From Erythrobasidium yunnanense (Eukaryota > Basidiomycota > Cystobasidiomycetes > Erythrobasidiales > Erythrobasidiaceae), in contig BCJC01000004.1 in the NCBI GenBank assembly GCA_001600175.1, positions 558,001 through 622,000 on the forward strand: a stretch of DNA of 64,000 bases, read 5' to 3'. A program made the translations under genes and the position numbers. Under the pieces are notes generated by a model. That model was not told the DNA's origin and made no database searches. It saw only the letters and a list, made by a program, of their open reading frames with translations. Below, piece by piece: positions 46,902-56,867 of the stretch. Every line of letters starts with the position of its first letter. Within the stretch, counting starts at the first letter, position 1.

Positions 46902-49131
46902 CTAGACTAGATCGGGCTTGCCGAAGCCTTGTGACAACTGATGCTTTGAGCTTTCCAACCTGTGATTGAGCCAGCGTATGCATCTTTTGGGACTTCTTGT
47001 AGCATCCAGGACCGATTGTAATTTGGTGTCCCCGTTATTGCCCTTGAATGTTGTATGCACTCGCTCTATCAATTCTGCCCGACCTCCGTGTAGATTGTAG
47101 GCTATGCTGAGGCCAGAGGCAGTTTGTGTCGAAAATGTAATGTGGACCGAGATCGACAATGCCAACCAGCCTGGGACATACGGCAACAGGTAGGAGATGT
47201 GCAGAGAAGGAGGAAATGTCTCCAAGTCTGTTTCGATGAAGATAGATATCGAAGCCTGAACAGAGTCGGTGTATAAAAGATCGTCCAGAGTGATAGCCTC
47301 TTCATCCACCCTCCGACTGACCCTCGCTCCCTCAAATAGATTCCCAAGTAGTTCATTGAACATACTCTGCTGTCTGACAATCTCGATCATCCTCCAGAAT
47401 TGCGCAATGGACGAGTATGGAAGATTCGTAATCTGGAAAGCCTTTGCATTGCTCTGCGCTATTGACGCTTGTATTGTCGGCTTGTAGGGCGGTCCAGACT
47501 CAGCCCCTGATACAGATGCCTGCATTGTCGATTTCGTGGCTTCCAGGCCTTTGTAAGATGGGGCAGATCGGATGGTCACGCTAGATGCCTGCGTATTCGA
47601 CTGTGTGGTTTCATCGATGTCGTAATGTGGACCAGACTGACCTTGAGCCGCAGGCGCTCGTGCGCTCCTTTCCAGTTCCCCATCGATATCGTAGCGGGTG
47701 CCAGCTTGAATCGAGGGAAGTAGTCGTGTGAGGAAGGCGTTCTCAGAAGGAGCAGATGGTAATCGCGGTACTGCAGTGACTTGTTGCCCTGTCACAATAC
47801 TCTCCAATAGCCTTCCTGCAGCTTGAGAGACTAGTAGTGGCTTATTGAGCCTAGCTACGTAGTGCACTCCCTCTGGAGGTTCAGCATCCAGATCGCCAGC
47901 CTCCGCACCCAGCAGACTGATATCAGGCGATACTTTCGCGCCTGTAGAGCGTTCCAGAGTACCAACAGCAACTTCTATCCTTATACTACCTGCCCCATCC
48001 AACGACAAAAGCTTGTGCATAGCTGCGGCCTGCAAGCCCGATTGTACAGCTTCTTGCCAGACATCGCTGTAGGTATGGATGATGGGGAGATAGTATAGAA
48101 GAAGGGTGTAGGGCTCGCTGAAGTGCGTGATGGCTAGACCATGGCCGCGTGTGAGGAGCTCAGATGGGGAAGAGGCGATTTCCCTATTGCCAAATCAGCA
48201 CGGAGAAGCCAGGAGAGTATTGGACCCACAATTCTGCTTTGAACAGCTGCTCCAGCTTGATAGTAATAGTCTTCATAGCCGAGAAGGGATCCACAGTTGC
48301 TCCTTCGTTCTGATCGCCTACTAATCGATCTATCCTAGCCAGCTTCATCAGACTATTCCGCAAAGCCTCCCAATCCCTCTCCTTGGCTTGTTTCGATAGC
48401 AATTTATCGATCCCTCCATCCGTACTTCCTTCCAAACCATAAGAGAACCGGACAGCCCTTATCTTGGCTTTGTTCTCGACATCCATGTCCAGCACAATGC
48501 CTTTGCCCGCCATCGTGAGAGTCGTAGTAGATGAGGCTACATCCGCTGATCCGGCCGTCTCGTCGAGCATCATAGTATCCGTTCCAGCACCATCTTCCTC
48601 AGCACCAGGAAAGATTTCCAATCCACATTCTTTCGCTATAGCTTCCAGTATATCCTGTATCGTCCATCCCTCTCTCACTGAAAAAGGAAAAGAAGTAGGA
48701 TATAAAGCACGTCTCTCCAAAACACGCTTCGCGAGACTTGTTCCGTGCTTGTTCTGTAAATTTTGTAATTGAAGCGTACTGTGCTCTTTGGATAGAGCTA
48801 GAAGACGAAGCTTGTCGTTGTTTGTAGCTGAAACGCTGCTTTGATCATTTAGCACTTGGTCTTCGAAAGCCGATAATGTCGAAGACAGTAGTTCCAGAGG
48901 CAGCTCCAGATCTTTGGTAGGTTGAACAGCTAAGGAATGGAGAAGCGTAGGATCATAAGTCGCATCTCGGCTATTACTGCCAGAACGAGCTGGCTCGAAA
49001 GCCGTCTTCAGGGATGCGGACAGACCAGCAACGACTTGGAGCAGCGTAGGAGGACCAGCAGTGACATTGTTAGTGCTCTTGGTCGGGCTAGAGGAGGAAG
49101 CAGCGCCCTGGCGGGTCGGCGAAGAGTTCAT
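46902..49131 (-). CDS. Probable Mediator subunit Med1
   Basis: Two exons, 49131-48230 and 48183-46902, give 727 residues in frame. ATG 49131 (MNSSPTRQGAASSS) is chosen over 49182 because upstream residues look non-coding. Middle part: TLQLQNLQNKHGTSLAKRVL, WTIQDILEAIAKECGLEIFP, KGIVLDMDVENKAKIRAVRF, KERDWEALRNSLMKLARIDRL, then after the splice LEIASSPSELLTRGHGLAITHF. The order (self-contained N-terminal helical region, a beta-rich domain written around a defined hydrophobic strand, WxALRxSLxKLARIDRL) fits fungal Med1, part of the Mediator middle module that links activators to RNA polymerase II. Recognition is from recalled family pattern rather than a diagnostic catalytic motif, so it is probable, not certain. 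Confidence 0.6.
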
Positions 49132-49244
49132 GCATGCATTTGTCACGAAGCCAAGGTACTGAATATAAAGCATGTTGCACAACCCAAGGCCGACATCTCT
49201 GAGCTACATCCTACAAGTCATCTATCACGAATCGCGCGCGTCCT

Positions 49245-51096
49245 CTAGAATAGCAAGTCGTTGTTGTTGCTGCTCGATCCACCATAAGCATTTCCGCCCG
49301 ACGCGGTAGCACCACTTCCACCCCAGATAGCCGAACTGCTCTTCTGCGCCGCCAAGTTTGCCATCGAGTTTGCGCCTCCCTGACTTGCGCTTTTATTCGC
49401 ATTAGAGGCAGAAGCCTTTGCTCCAGACGCAGCGAAGAGATCATCAAAGTCGAATGCACCAGCTTTGGACGCTGCAGGCTTGGGTGCTATTGCAGATGAC
49501 GAAGTAGGGATCGAGGATGCGCTTTGGGCAGACATCATGCCTGGTCGTGCGCCTGCACCGTTGTGGGTAGAATTGGCGAACATGCCGACGCCGGAATAGT
49601 TGGGTCCAGCGGGCATGTTGTGTGAAGTGTGTAGCTGAGGTTGGGCCGAGTAGCCCATATTGTTGGAAGAAGGAGGGGGACAAGTGACGGGTGTAAGCGG
49701 GGCAGAAGAAGCGGAAGGAGCCATCATGTCGAAGAAATTGGAAGATGTAGCAGCGCGTGCAGGTGCATGTTGCGGCATCGAAGCTTGTACGGGTGCTGTA
49801 GCAGCAGCTGCAGGCGCAGCAGATTGGAAATCGTCAAAGTCGTCTGTATCATCTATTAGCAGAGGCTCGGACAAGGCTGTATACCGACATACCATCAAAG
49901 CTCATTGTTCTAGCATGCGTTGGCTTAGCAGCAGCAGCAGCTGGAGCAGGAGCCGCTGCCGGTTCATCATCCTCGAAATCGAACAGATTGACCGCTTTCG
50001 CAGGCGCTGCAGGAGGAGGAGGGTCCTTCTTCACGGGTCTTGGAGCAGAAGAAGAAGTAGAATTTGTGGATTTGCGAGCTGGAGGAGCTGAAGCTGCAGC
50101 GGGCGAGCGGACTTCATCGTCGCCTGCGTCGTATTCGTCGAAAGACTCGCGTCGGGCTGTATCTCTTGCTGAGGATGATGGATAGGAGTCGTTGCCGAAT
50201 GATGAAGAAGGTGGACCGGAGTGTGATGCTGCGCGAGAACATGGCAGATCAGAGCGAGCCTTGGTAGGTCGAAACACGGGACTCACGGTATGCATCGCTG
50301 CCGAATCCACCGTATCTACTTCCTGAGGAGCTCGTGAATGACGGGCTCATGCTATCATTACCTACTCCTTTATACTTGTTCCTGTTTGCTTTTGCCTTTC
50401 TCCGTTCCTGTCTGACTCTGTCCAGATCCGAGAGCAGTTCCGCAAGCTCTTTCGACCTATTTCTGACATTGATACCCTGATCTTTGCCCTTATCATCAAT
50501 GAAATGGAAGTTGCGAAGCATCTTGATCATTGAGAGATGGGACCTTGCGTCGTCCACCACGCGTTCTGATCCATGCTTGATGATGTACTCTAGCAGTTGT
50601 AGAGCTTTGTAGATCTGTCTCCATTCACTTGCTTCTTTCTCTGTGAAGCGCTTGTAAATCACCGGCATGATTTCGTTGAAGTGGGCATAGTTGAATGTCG
50701 ATTCTGCAATCTCTTGCATCAGGGTCGACGAGGCTCCCCAGGGATCATCGTTGGTCGCTTCTCGCACTTTGGCTTCCATCTCGGTGTAGCTGGGAGTCCG
50801 TCACATCAGCTGGGATGTATGGGGATTGGGCGCGCTCTGCCCACTTCATGACTGCATTTTTGGCCTTTTCGTACGCGCTCTTGACATCGTAGACGGTGAT
50901 CTGATGGTATATAGTCAGTTATAACATCCTGCGACCATTGTTATGCCCTGATATCCCAGCCAGCTTCGCAACTCAGGCCCGCCCTCGAGCTCGTTCGCCA
51001 GGGTCAGGCCGTTTGTAGCTTGCTGTTGTCTATCCATTGCATGTATATAGTGCCCACCTCTGATATCTGCTTCCCTAGCTTCTCAAACAGGTCCAT
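49245..51096 (-). CDS. ENT3: Epsin-like ENTH adaptor, Ent3/epsinR type
   Basis: Exons start at 51096-51058 (MDLFEKLGKQISE) and 50900-50845 (ITVYDVKSAYEKAKNAVM); a third begins at 50789. The ENTH domain is unmistakable: NYTEMEAKVREATNDDPWG, STLMQEIAESTFNY, YKALQLLEYIIKHGSERVVD, and DKGKDQGINVRNRSKELAEL. The tail is Ser/Ala/Pro-rich, with DDTDDFDDFQSA (a DFxDF-like gamma-ear binding element), FNLFDFEDDE-type acidic blocks, FDFDDLFA and a final NDLLF that can act as a clathrin box. This is the trans-Golgi/endosome epsin that binds PI(3,5)P2/PI4P, AP-1/GGA and clathrin. Further introns lie at about 50285-50229 and 49892-49849. Divergent from PEX19. Confidence 0.92.
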
Positions 51097-51223
51097 CGTG
51101 GGATTGAGCTTCGATTGAACAGAGTAAAGGCATTGTACCCTACAGCTTACCCTTCCACGCTTAACCCGGTCAATCCATTTCAAGACTCTGCATTAATCCA
51201 GGGTATACACAGAGTCTTAAGCA
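51097..51223. promoter_or_regulatory. Bidirectional promoter between ENT3 and PEX19
   Basis: Only 127 bases separate the divergent start codons at 51096 (minus) and 51224 (plus), so both genes share one short promoter. No clear TATA box. Co-expression is an inference. Confidence 0.45.
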
Positions 51224-52606
51224 ATGGTCACACAAGATAAAGGCAAAAAGCGGCAGGCAGCAGTGGACGACGAGCTCTCCGACGACGATTTGGACGATGT
51301 CCTGGCGTGAGAAGCTACAGTCTTGGGGTCGCAAACGGTACTGACATTGGGTCAATCAGGCAATTCAACAATGCACCTTCAGCTGCTCTGAGCGGGAAAG
51401 CGAGCAGCAATGTCACGCCCAACACGGCTGGAGCGTACGACCGAGCCATGCAGAACGATAATGATCAAGAAGACGAAGGCGCAGACGACGATGAGCTCGA
51501 AGCCATGTTTGCATCTGAACTAGCGAAAGAAATGGAGAAGATGCTAGGCGGGTTGAAGCCTTCAAGCGACAACGTACCGTCCGGCAAGCCAGATACCGGA
51601 AAATCAGACAACGAGCCTGAGAGTGAAGAAGAACGTCAATTCAGAGAGACATTTGAGAAGATACTCGCGAATAGCATGAAAGGCGGATCTGGGCAAGAAG
51701 ACGGTAGTCCTGGAGAAGAAGACGATAATGGAGATGTCGACTTGGAGCAGCTCAGCAAACTCATGAATGGCCTAGGAGCAGGTGGTCTCCCCGACTTTGA
51801 CGCACTAACTAAATCCACTCCATCTTCCTCATCTTCTAAAGCAAAGACAGCTCAACCACAACCGCCTCGGACTTTCGAAGAGACGATAAAAGCCACCATG
51901 TCACGCCTGAACGAATCGGAAGCATCACATCAGAGTAAAGCGAAATCAGCAGACGATCCATTAGCAGCCCTCATGGCGCAGATGGAAGCGCTAGGAGGAG
52001 GTTCAAGTGGAGGCTTTCCTGGAATGAATGGCAAAGATGGGGATGATGAAGAACTGCCGGAACTACTGGATGGACTCATGGATCAGCTCATGAGTAAAGA
52101 GCTCCTGTATGAGCCGATAACGGAGTTGAGAACAAAGGTGAGCCGGGCAGTTCACTCTAATCTATCGTTCCTTAGCTAAATTATGATGGTCAGTATCCCG
52201 AATACCTGAATTCTGGAGAAGGTGTCGCTCTGCCAGAAAGCGAGAGACAGCGGTATAGAAAGCAAAACGACATCGTCAACTCGATAGCTGCGATATTCGA
52301 GGATCCAAAATATAGTGATACAGACAAAGACGCAAGAGAAAGAGTCAGTAAGCTGATGCAGGAGGTGAGTAACAGCCTCGTGTGAGATATGGAATGGGAA
52401 GTAGCTGAATATTTGGGATATTGCGATCGCTAGATGCAAGAAGCGGGCGCACCGCCGAAACATCTGCTTGGAGAGCTTGGACCGGGTAACGACATATACG
52501 CTTCTATATCATGGTGAACTGTGACTGACAAATGCCATCTGCAGCCATGGCTCTGAATCCCGATGGAACGCCGAATGTGGACCCGGAGCAGTGCATTATT
52601 TCCTAG
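51224..52606 (+). CDS. PEX19: Peroxisomal membrane protein import receptor Pex19
   Basis: Five exons (51224-51306, 51360-52137, 52194-52364, 52434-52485, 52545-52606) give 381 residues. Features in order: acidic N-terminus DDELSDDDLDDVLAQF, the Pex3-binding type helix ELEAMFASELAKEMEKML, a Gly/Ser/Asp-rich linker, the C-terminal cargo-binding domain with LLDGLMDQLMSKELLYEPI, YPEYLNSGEG, and the end PEQCIIS, a CaaX box for farnesylation. Pex19 chaperones newly made peroxisomal membrane proteins in the cytosol and docks on Pex3. Everything expected is present. It is followed directly by the tandem aminopeptidases. Confidence 0.96.
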
Positions 52607-52714
52607 AGATGCGGCTGTCCTTGTAGTCGAAGTGTGCCGCAACAAAGTACTTCGTAGATCTGCATCTCTCTTATCTTGATTCAGGCTATTCTGGGTTGCC
52701 GGTTCATGTGCCTT

Positions 52715-53038
52715 GTCATATGCCCTTTGCGCAGTCGGATGCGCAAATCGCTTTCGACTTTGCATAGATTTGCCAGAAGTACTTCTCCTACGCGCAATTG
52801 ATACCTATCTTCTATCTCCTACCAAAGCTTTCTACCTTTGCAAGTCCACCAAAGAGCATCGGCCCTAAAGAATCAGGACATTTTCAAAGGCAAAACAACT
52901 TTAAAAGCTAGACAACACTCTACATCGTCGCACAGTTCTAGTACTTGCCCTACTTGTTCGTACAGACGCGCTATCTCTCGCTACTTCTCCGGCTCCGCGA
53001 CCGCTTCTACCAAAAATACGGAAGCTGCAGCAGATACA
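52715..53038 (+). other. Interrupted presequence region upstream of aminopeptidase copy 1
   Basis: In-frame ATGs at 52715 and 52739 open MCLVICPLRSRMRKSLST..RFARSTSPTRN and then hit TGA at 52799-52801. After the stop the same frame stays open to the core start at 53039, keeping residues such as KNQDIFKGKT and SRYFSGSATAS. The homologous stretch before copy 2 has a serine codon (TCA) in place of this TGA and reads through. So copy 1 retains a mitochondrial-type presequence that translation from the upstream ATGs cannot reach; here those ATGs form a short upstream ORF. Confidence 0.6.
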
Positions 53039-56000
53039 ATGGCGCCGCAACTTCCTGCCAGCCCGTTCAGACTCAGCAGAGATGTGCTGTAAGCTTACGA
53101 TAGATTTGCGAAAGACCAGCCGAAAGAAATGGGCTGATTGCTTTGGATTTCCGGGAAGCCCGACGCACTACAAGCTCGGTATCAAGACTGATCTGAAGAG
53201 CCTTACCTTCCATGGCAAAGTTGAGATTGAGTGCGTAATCCCTATCGAAATAGCGAGCGAACTTCAGCTGAATATTACCGGTACCGTGTCTGTGCCTGAC
53301 AGTCTCGAGGTGCACAACGATCCATCAGAAGCGCACTCTATCACCCTCCATGCTGCTTCTAATCTCAAGATTCACACCGCCGTTCTTTCCTCGACGAGCG
53401 TAAAGACCGACTCAAGCGTAATGGCTCAAGACATCCGCTACGATAGCAAGCTCGAGCGAGTGACCGTCGAGTTTCCCAAAGACGCCGTCAAGATCGCTTC
53501 TGGACAGAAGTACACTCTCGGTCTACGCTTCGAGAGCGAGCTAGAAGGATCCATGATGGGATACTACAAGTCATCCTATGAACTGCCGGACGGAAGCACG
53601 GGCTATTATTCCCTCACTCAGTTTGAGCCGACAGCTGCTAGACGAGCTTTCCCATGCTTCGATGAGCCAGACATCAAAGCTACTTTCAGCGTTACCTTGC
53701 TCGGCCGAAAAGGCCTGAGAGTGCTCGGAAACATGCCTGTCGAGCATACATTCGCAGATGTGGGTGAAGTAGCTTACTTCCCTGAGGAGATCACCGCTGC
53801 ACATGAAGAGAGCCATCAGCATGCTCATGACGGCTTGAAGGCCCCCGAAAGGCCTGCACATCTGAGCAGACATAGCTCGGAGCTCGCTTCAGATGCCGCT
53901 GAGGGCGACGGCTGGGTAGCTACTACCTTCCAAACCACTCCTAAGATGTCTACGTACCTTGTAGCCTGGGCGAATGGAGACTTCCGCTACCTACAGTCCA
54001 GCTTCTCTTCACCGTTGACGGGCAAGAAGATCCCTCTCAGGATCTATACTACTCCAGAACACATCCACCAAGCCCAACTTGCTTTAGACGTGAAGGCCAA
54101 AGTCCTGCCTGTATACGAGAAGATATTCGATATCGAATATCCCCTGCCAAAGCTTGACACACTTGTCGCAAGCGACTTCGATGCGGGCGCCATGGAGAAC
54201 TGGGGCTTGATCACTGGAAGAACCGTTGTTTACCTGTTCGACGAAAAGAATGGCTCGATTGAGGGTAAGAAGGAAGTTGCCATTACGCAATCCCACGGTG
54301 CGTCTATCCGATCACTATCTTGATTTCATGAGGCTGATGTGTACTGTTTTGTGCAGAGGTGGCTCATCAATGGTGCGCACCCGTCTCCTACTCTGCTATG
54401 GCCTCATAAGTGAACTGACACTTTACCACTTTCAGGTTCGGGAACGTCGTGACTATGCGCTGGTGGGACAACCTATGGCTGAATGAGGCATTTGCGACCC
54501 TCATGGGAGAAGTCATCTCCATTGCGGCTGTCTACCCTGAATGGAACCCTCACTCGTCTTTCCTTAACGAACATCTAAGACGAGCTCTCGAGCTCGATGC
54601 GCAGAGATCATCGCATCCTGTCGAACAACCGTGCCCTGATCCTGAGATGAGTATGTTGACAGCGCCTTTCACGCCACTATATAAGGTTAGCTAACGCCTA
54701 ATTGCGTCGCAGTCAACCAGATATTTGATGCGATCAGCGTATGTGTACTCAGTCGTGAGGGAGCTGATATTCAAGCTGACATCACGCACATTGCACAGTA
54801 TTCCAAAGGTGCTTCGGTCCTAAGGATGTTATCGAATATGATCGGTGAAGAGACGTTTCTCAAGGGTGTCTCCATCTACCTCAAGAACCACCTTTACGGC
54901 AATTCGCAAACTGCCGATCTCTGGAAGGGTATCTCACAAGCTTCAGGCATTGATGTCGCTAAGATCATGGTCAATTGGACGCTTAAGGTTGGCTTTCCCG
55001 TCATTACTGTAGAGGAGACAAGGGAAGGTCTCAAAGTCCGCCAGAATCGATTCTTGAGTAGGTCTCTCACTCCACCAAGGTAACACAGACGCCTAATTAC
55101 TTTGAACATAGGCACGGGTGACCCTACACCTGAAGAAGATGAGACTCTCTGGTATGTTCCCCTCGAGCTCAAGACCATCGACAAGAGCGGAAAGGCGACT
55201 ACCGACCACAAAGCTGTCCTTGAAGCGAGAGAGACCACGCTTAAGCTTGAGGATGCTGCCAATACCACCTATAAGCTCAATGCTGAGACAGCTGGTGTCT
55301 GTAAGTCCCGGAAGAAGTAGCGTAAGGACGTGCTTGCTGACAATTACATACGCAGACCGAGTCTCATATAGTCCAGAGAGACTTGCAAAAATAGGTGACG
55401 AGGCCGGCAAAGGCTCGAAAGGTGCCTTTTCACTCAACGACCGTATCGGCCTTGTTCAAGATGCGTTTGTATTGGCGAAATCGGGTTACGGCAAGACCTC
55501 GGGCTCTCTGAACCTCTCTTCCAAGTTGAAGAACGAAGAGGAAAACCTAGTCTGGCTGGAGATTGCCCATGGTATTGCAGACTTGAAGGATGTTTGGTGG
55601 GAGCAGCCTGATAACGTTCGAGCTGCCCTCGACAAGCTGGCAAGAGAGACTTTTGCTCCGGTAGCAAAGAAGCTTGGATGGGAGGTGAAAGACTCGGATT
55701 CGTCAGATAGCCGCGAAATGAGGGCTACCGCTCTGGCAGTCCTTGCCGGTAGTGGAGACGAAGAGTAAGCGCACGTCCTGAATGCCTCGAGGAGCTAGAG
55801 GAGCTAATATGCTGATATCGTTGATATAGGACTCTCAAAGAGGTCCACCGCCGGTTCAACCTCTTTGTCGATCAAGACGATGCCTCCGCCATTCCAGGAG
55901 ACTTCCTCGACTTTGTCTTCATGAACGCAACTCGTTACGGAGGTGTCGAAGAGTACGAAAAGGTGATGAAGGTTTACAAGAAGCCTCCTACGCCTCAGCA

Positions 56001-56482
56001 TAAGGCAGCCTGCATGCGAGCCGTCTGCACACCTCGAGACACCAAGCTCATCGAGCGAACAATCAAGTTTATGCACTCTGACGAGGTCAAGATGCAAGAT
56101 ATGATGTACTTCTTCGGTGGACTCGCTTCAAACAGATATGCTCGTCGCCTAGTCTGGCGGGATTTGCAGGACAATCTGTCCGATCTCGTCATCCAATTCA
56201 AGGGAAACTTTTCTCTAGGGAGACTCGTTCAATACTCTTTCGACCGCTTCTCCAGCGAAGAGGATCTGGCTGCAGTCACTAAATTCTTCGAGGATAAGGA
56301 GACAAAGGACTATGATCAGTCATTGAAGCAGGGCATGGACGCCGTACGAGCGAAGAGCGCCTGGCTTAAGCGAGACACAAAGGACGTTGCGGAATGGCTG
56401 AGGCACAATGGTATGGGCATATCTTCACAAGAAAACGTATCATACTAAACCCCTTGTCTATCCGATAGGCCATCTGCCTTGA
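53039..56482 (+). CDS. M1 zinc aminopeptidase, tandem copy 1
   Basis: Eleven exons (53039-53088, 53159-53230, 53303-54297, 54357-54372, 54436-54650, 54713-54738, 54799-55057, 55112-55300, 55356-55764, 55830-56410, 56469-56482) give 941 residues. Start MAPQLPASPF is conserved with copy 2. M1 hallmarks: QFEPTAARRAFPCFDEP, substrate-binding GAMENWGLIT, zinc site HEVAHQWFGN with the downstream glutamate in NLWLNEAFAT, and the C-terminal ERAP1-like helical domain to HNGHLP. The zinc site is encoded partly by a 16-base exon. A His-rich insert HEESHQHAHDG lies before the catalytic domain. Family members (Ape2/Aap1 type) trim neutral or basic N-terminal residues from peptides in the cytosol. Intron 2 is 72 bases and stop-free, so it can be mistaken for coding. 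Confidence 0.93.
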
Positions 56483-56867
56483 GCAGCTCAGCGGACTGAG
56501 TACCAAGTACATAGACCTAGACTCTAAACCATGACCCTGAGGCTGCAGACGCTGGCCAAACACGGACCATACATTTCTTTCGTCCATTCGGGAAGATTAG
56601 GATCGAGCCAAATTACAAATGAGCATTTGTCCTGGCAATCCCATCAAACGGAAGCGCATGTTACTGGAAGTCCTGAACCGGGCACCGTGCACGGAAGAAG
56701 ACTTAGCATTGTCAGTGTCTGTATACGTCCCTGGACGGCGGATGATCGTATCGCAGCCATGGCTATCAACCTCCCGGCGCTTTTGGTATGTCTTCCAGTG
56801 CGTTGTAGCTCCGTCCTCGCCGAATAAACTGGCAATGTCGATCAGTCTATGATAAGTCTGTCGGTCC
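56483..56867. other. Spacer between aminopeptidase copies 1 and 2
   Basis: 385 bases with the copy 1 3' flank and the distal copy 2 promoter. Short frames here have no support. Similarity to the copy 1 upstream DNA begins near 56860. Confidence 0.35.

Noticed and set aside
56483-56867. Small frames between aminopeptidase copies 1 and 2 as a separate gene
   Set aside because: Frames on both strands overlap, lack features and are not shared with the copy 2-3 spacer.
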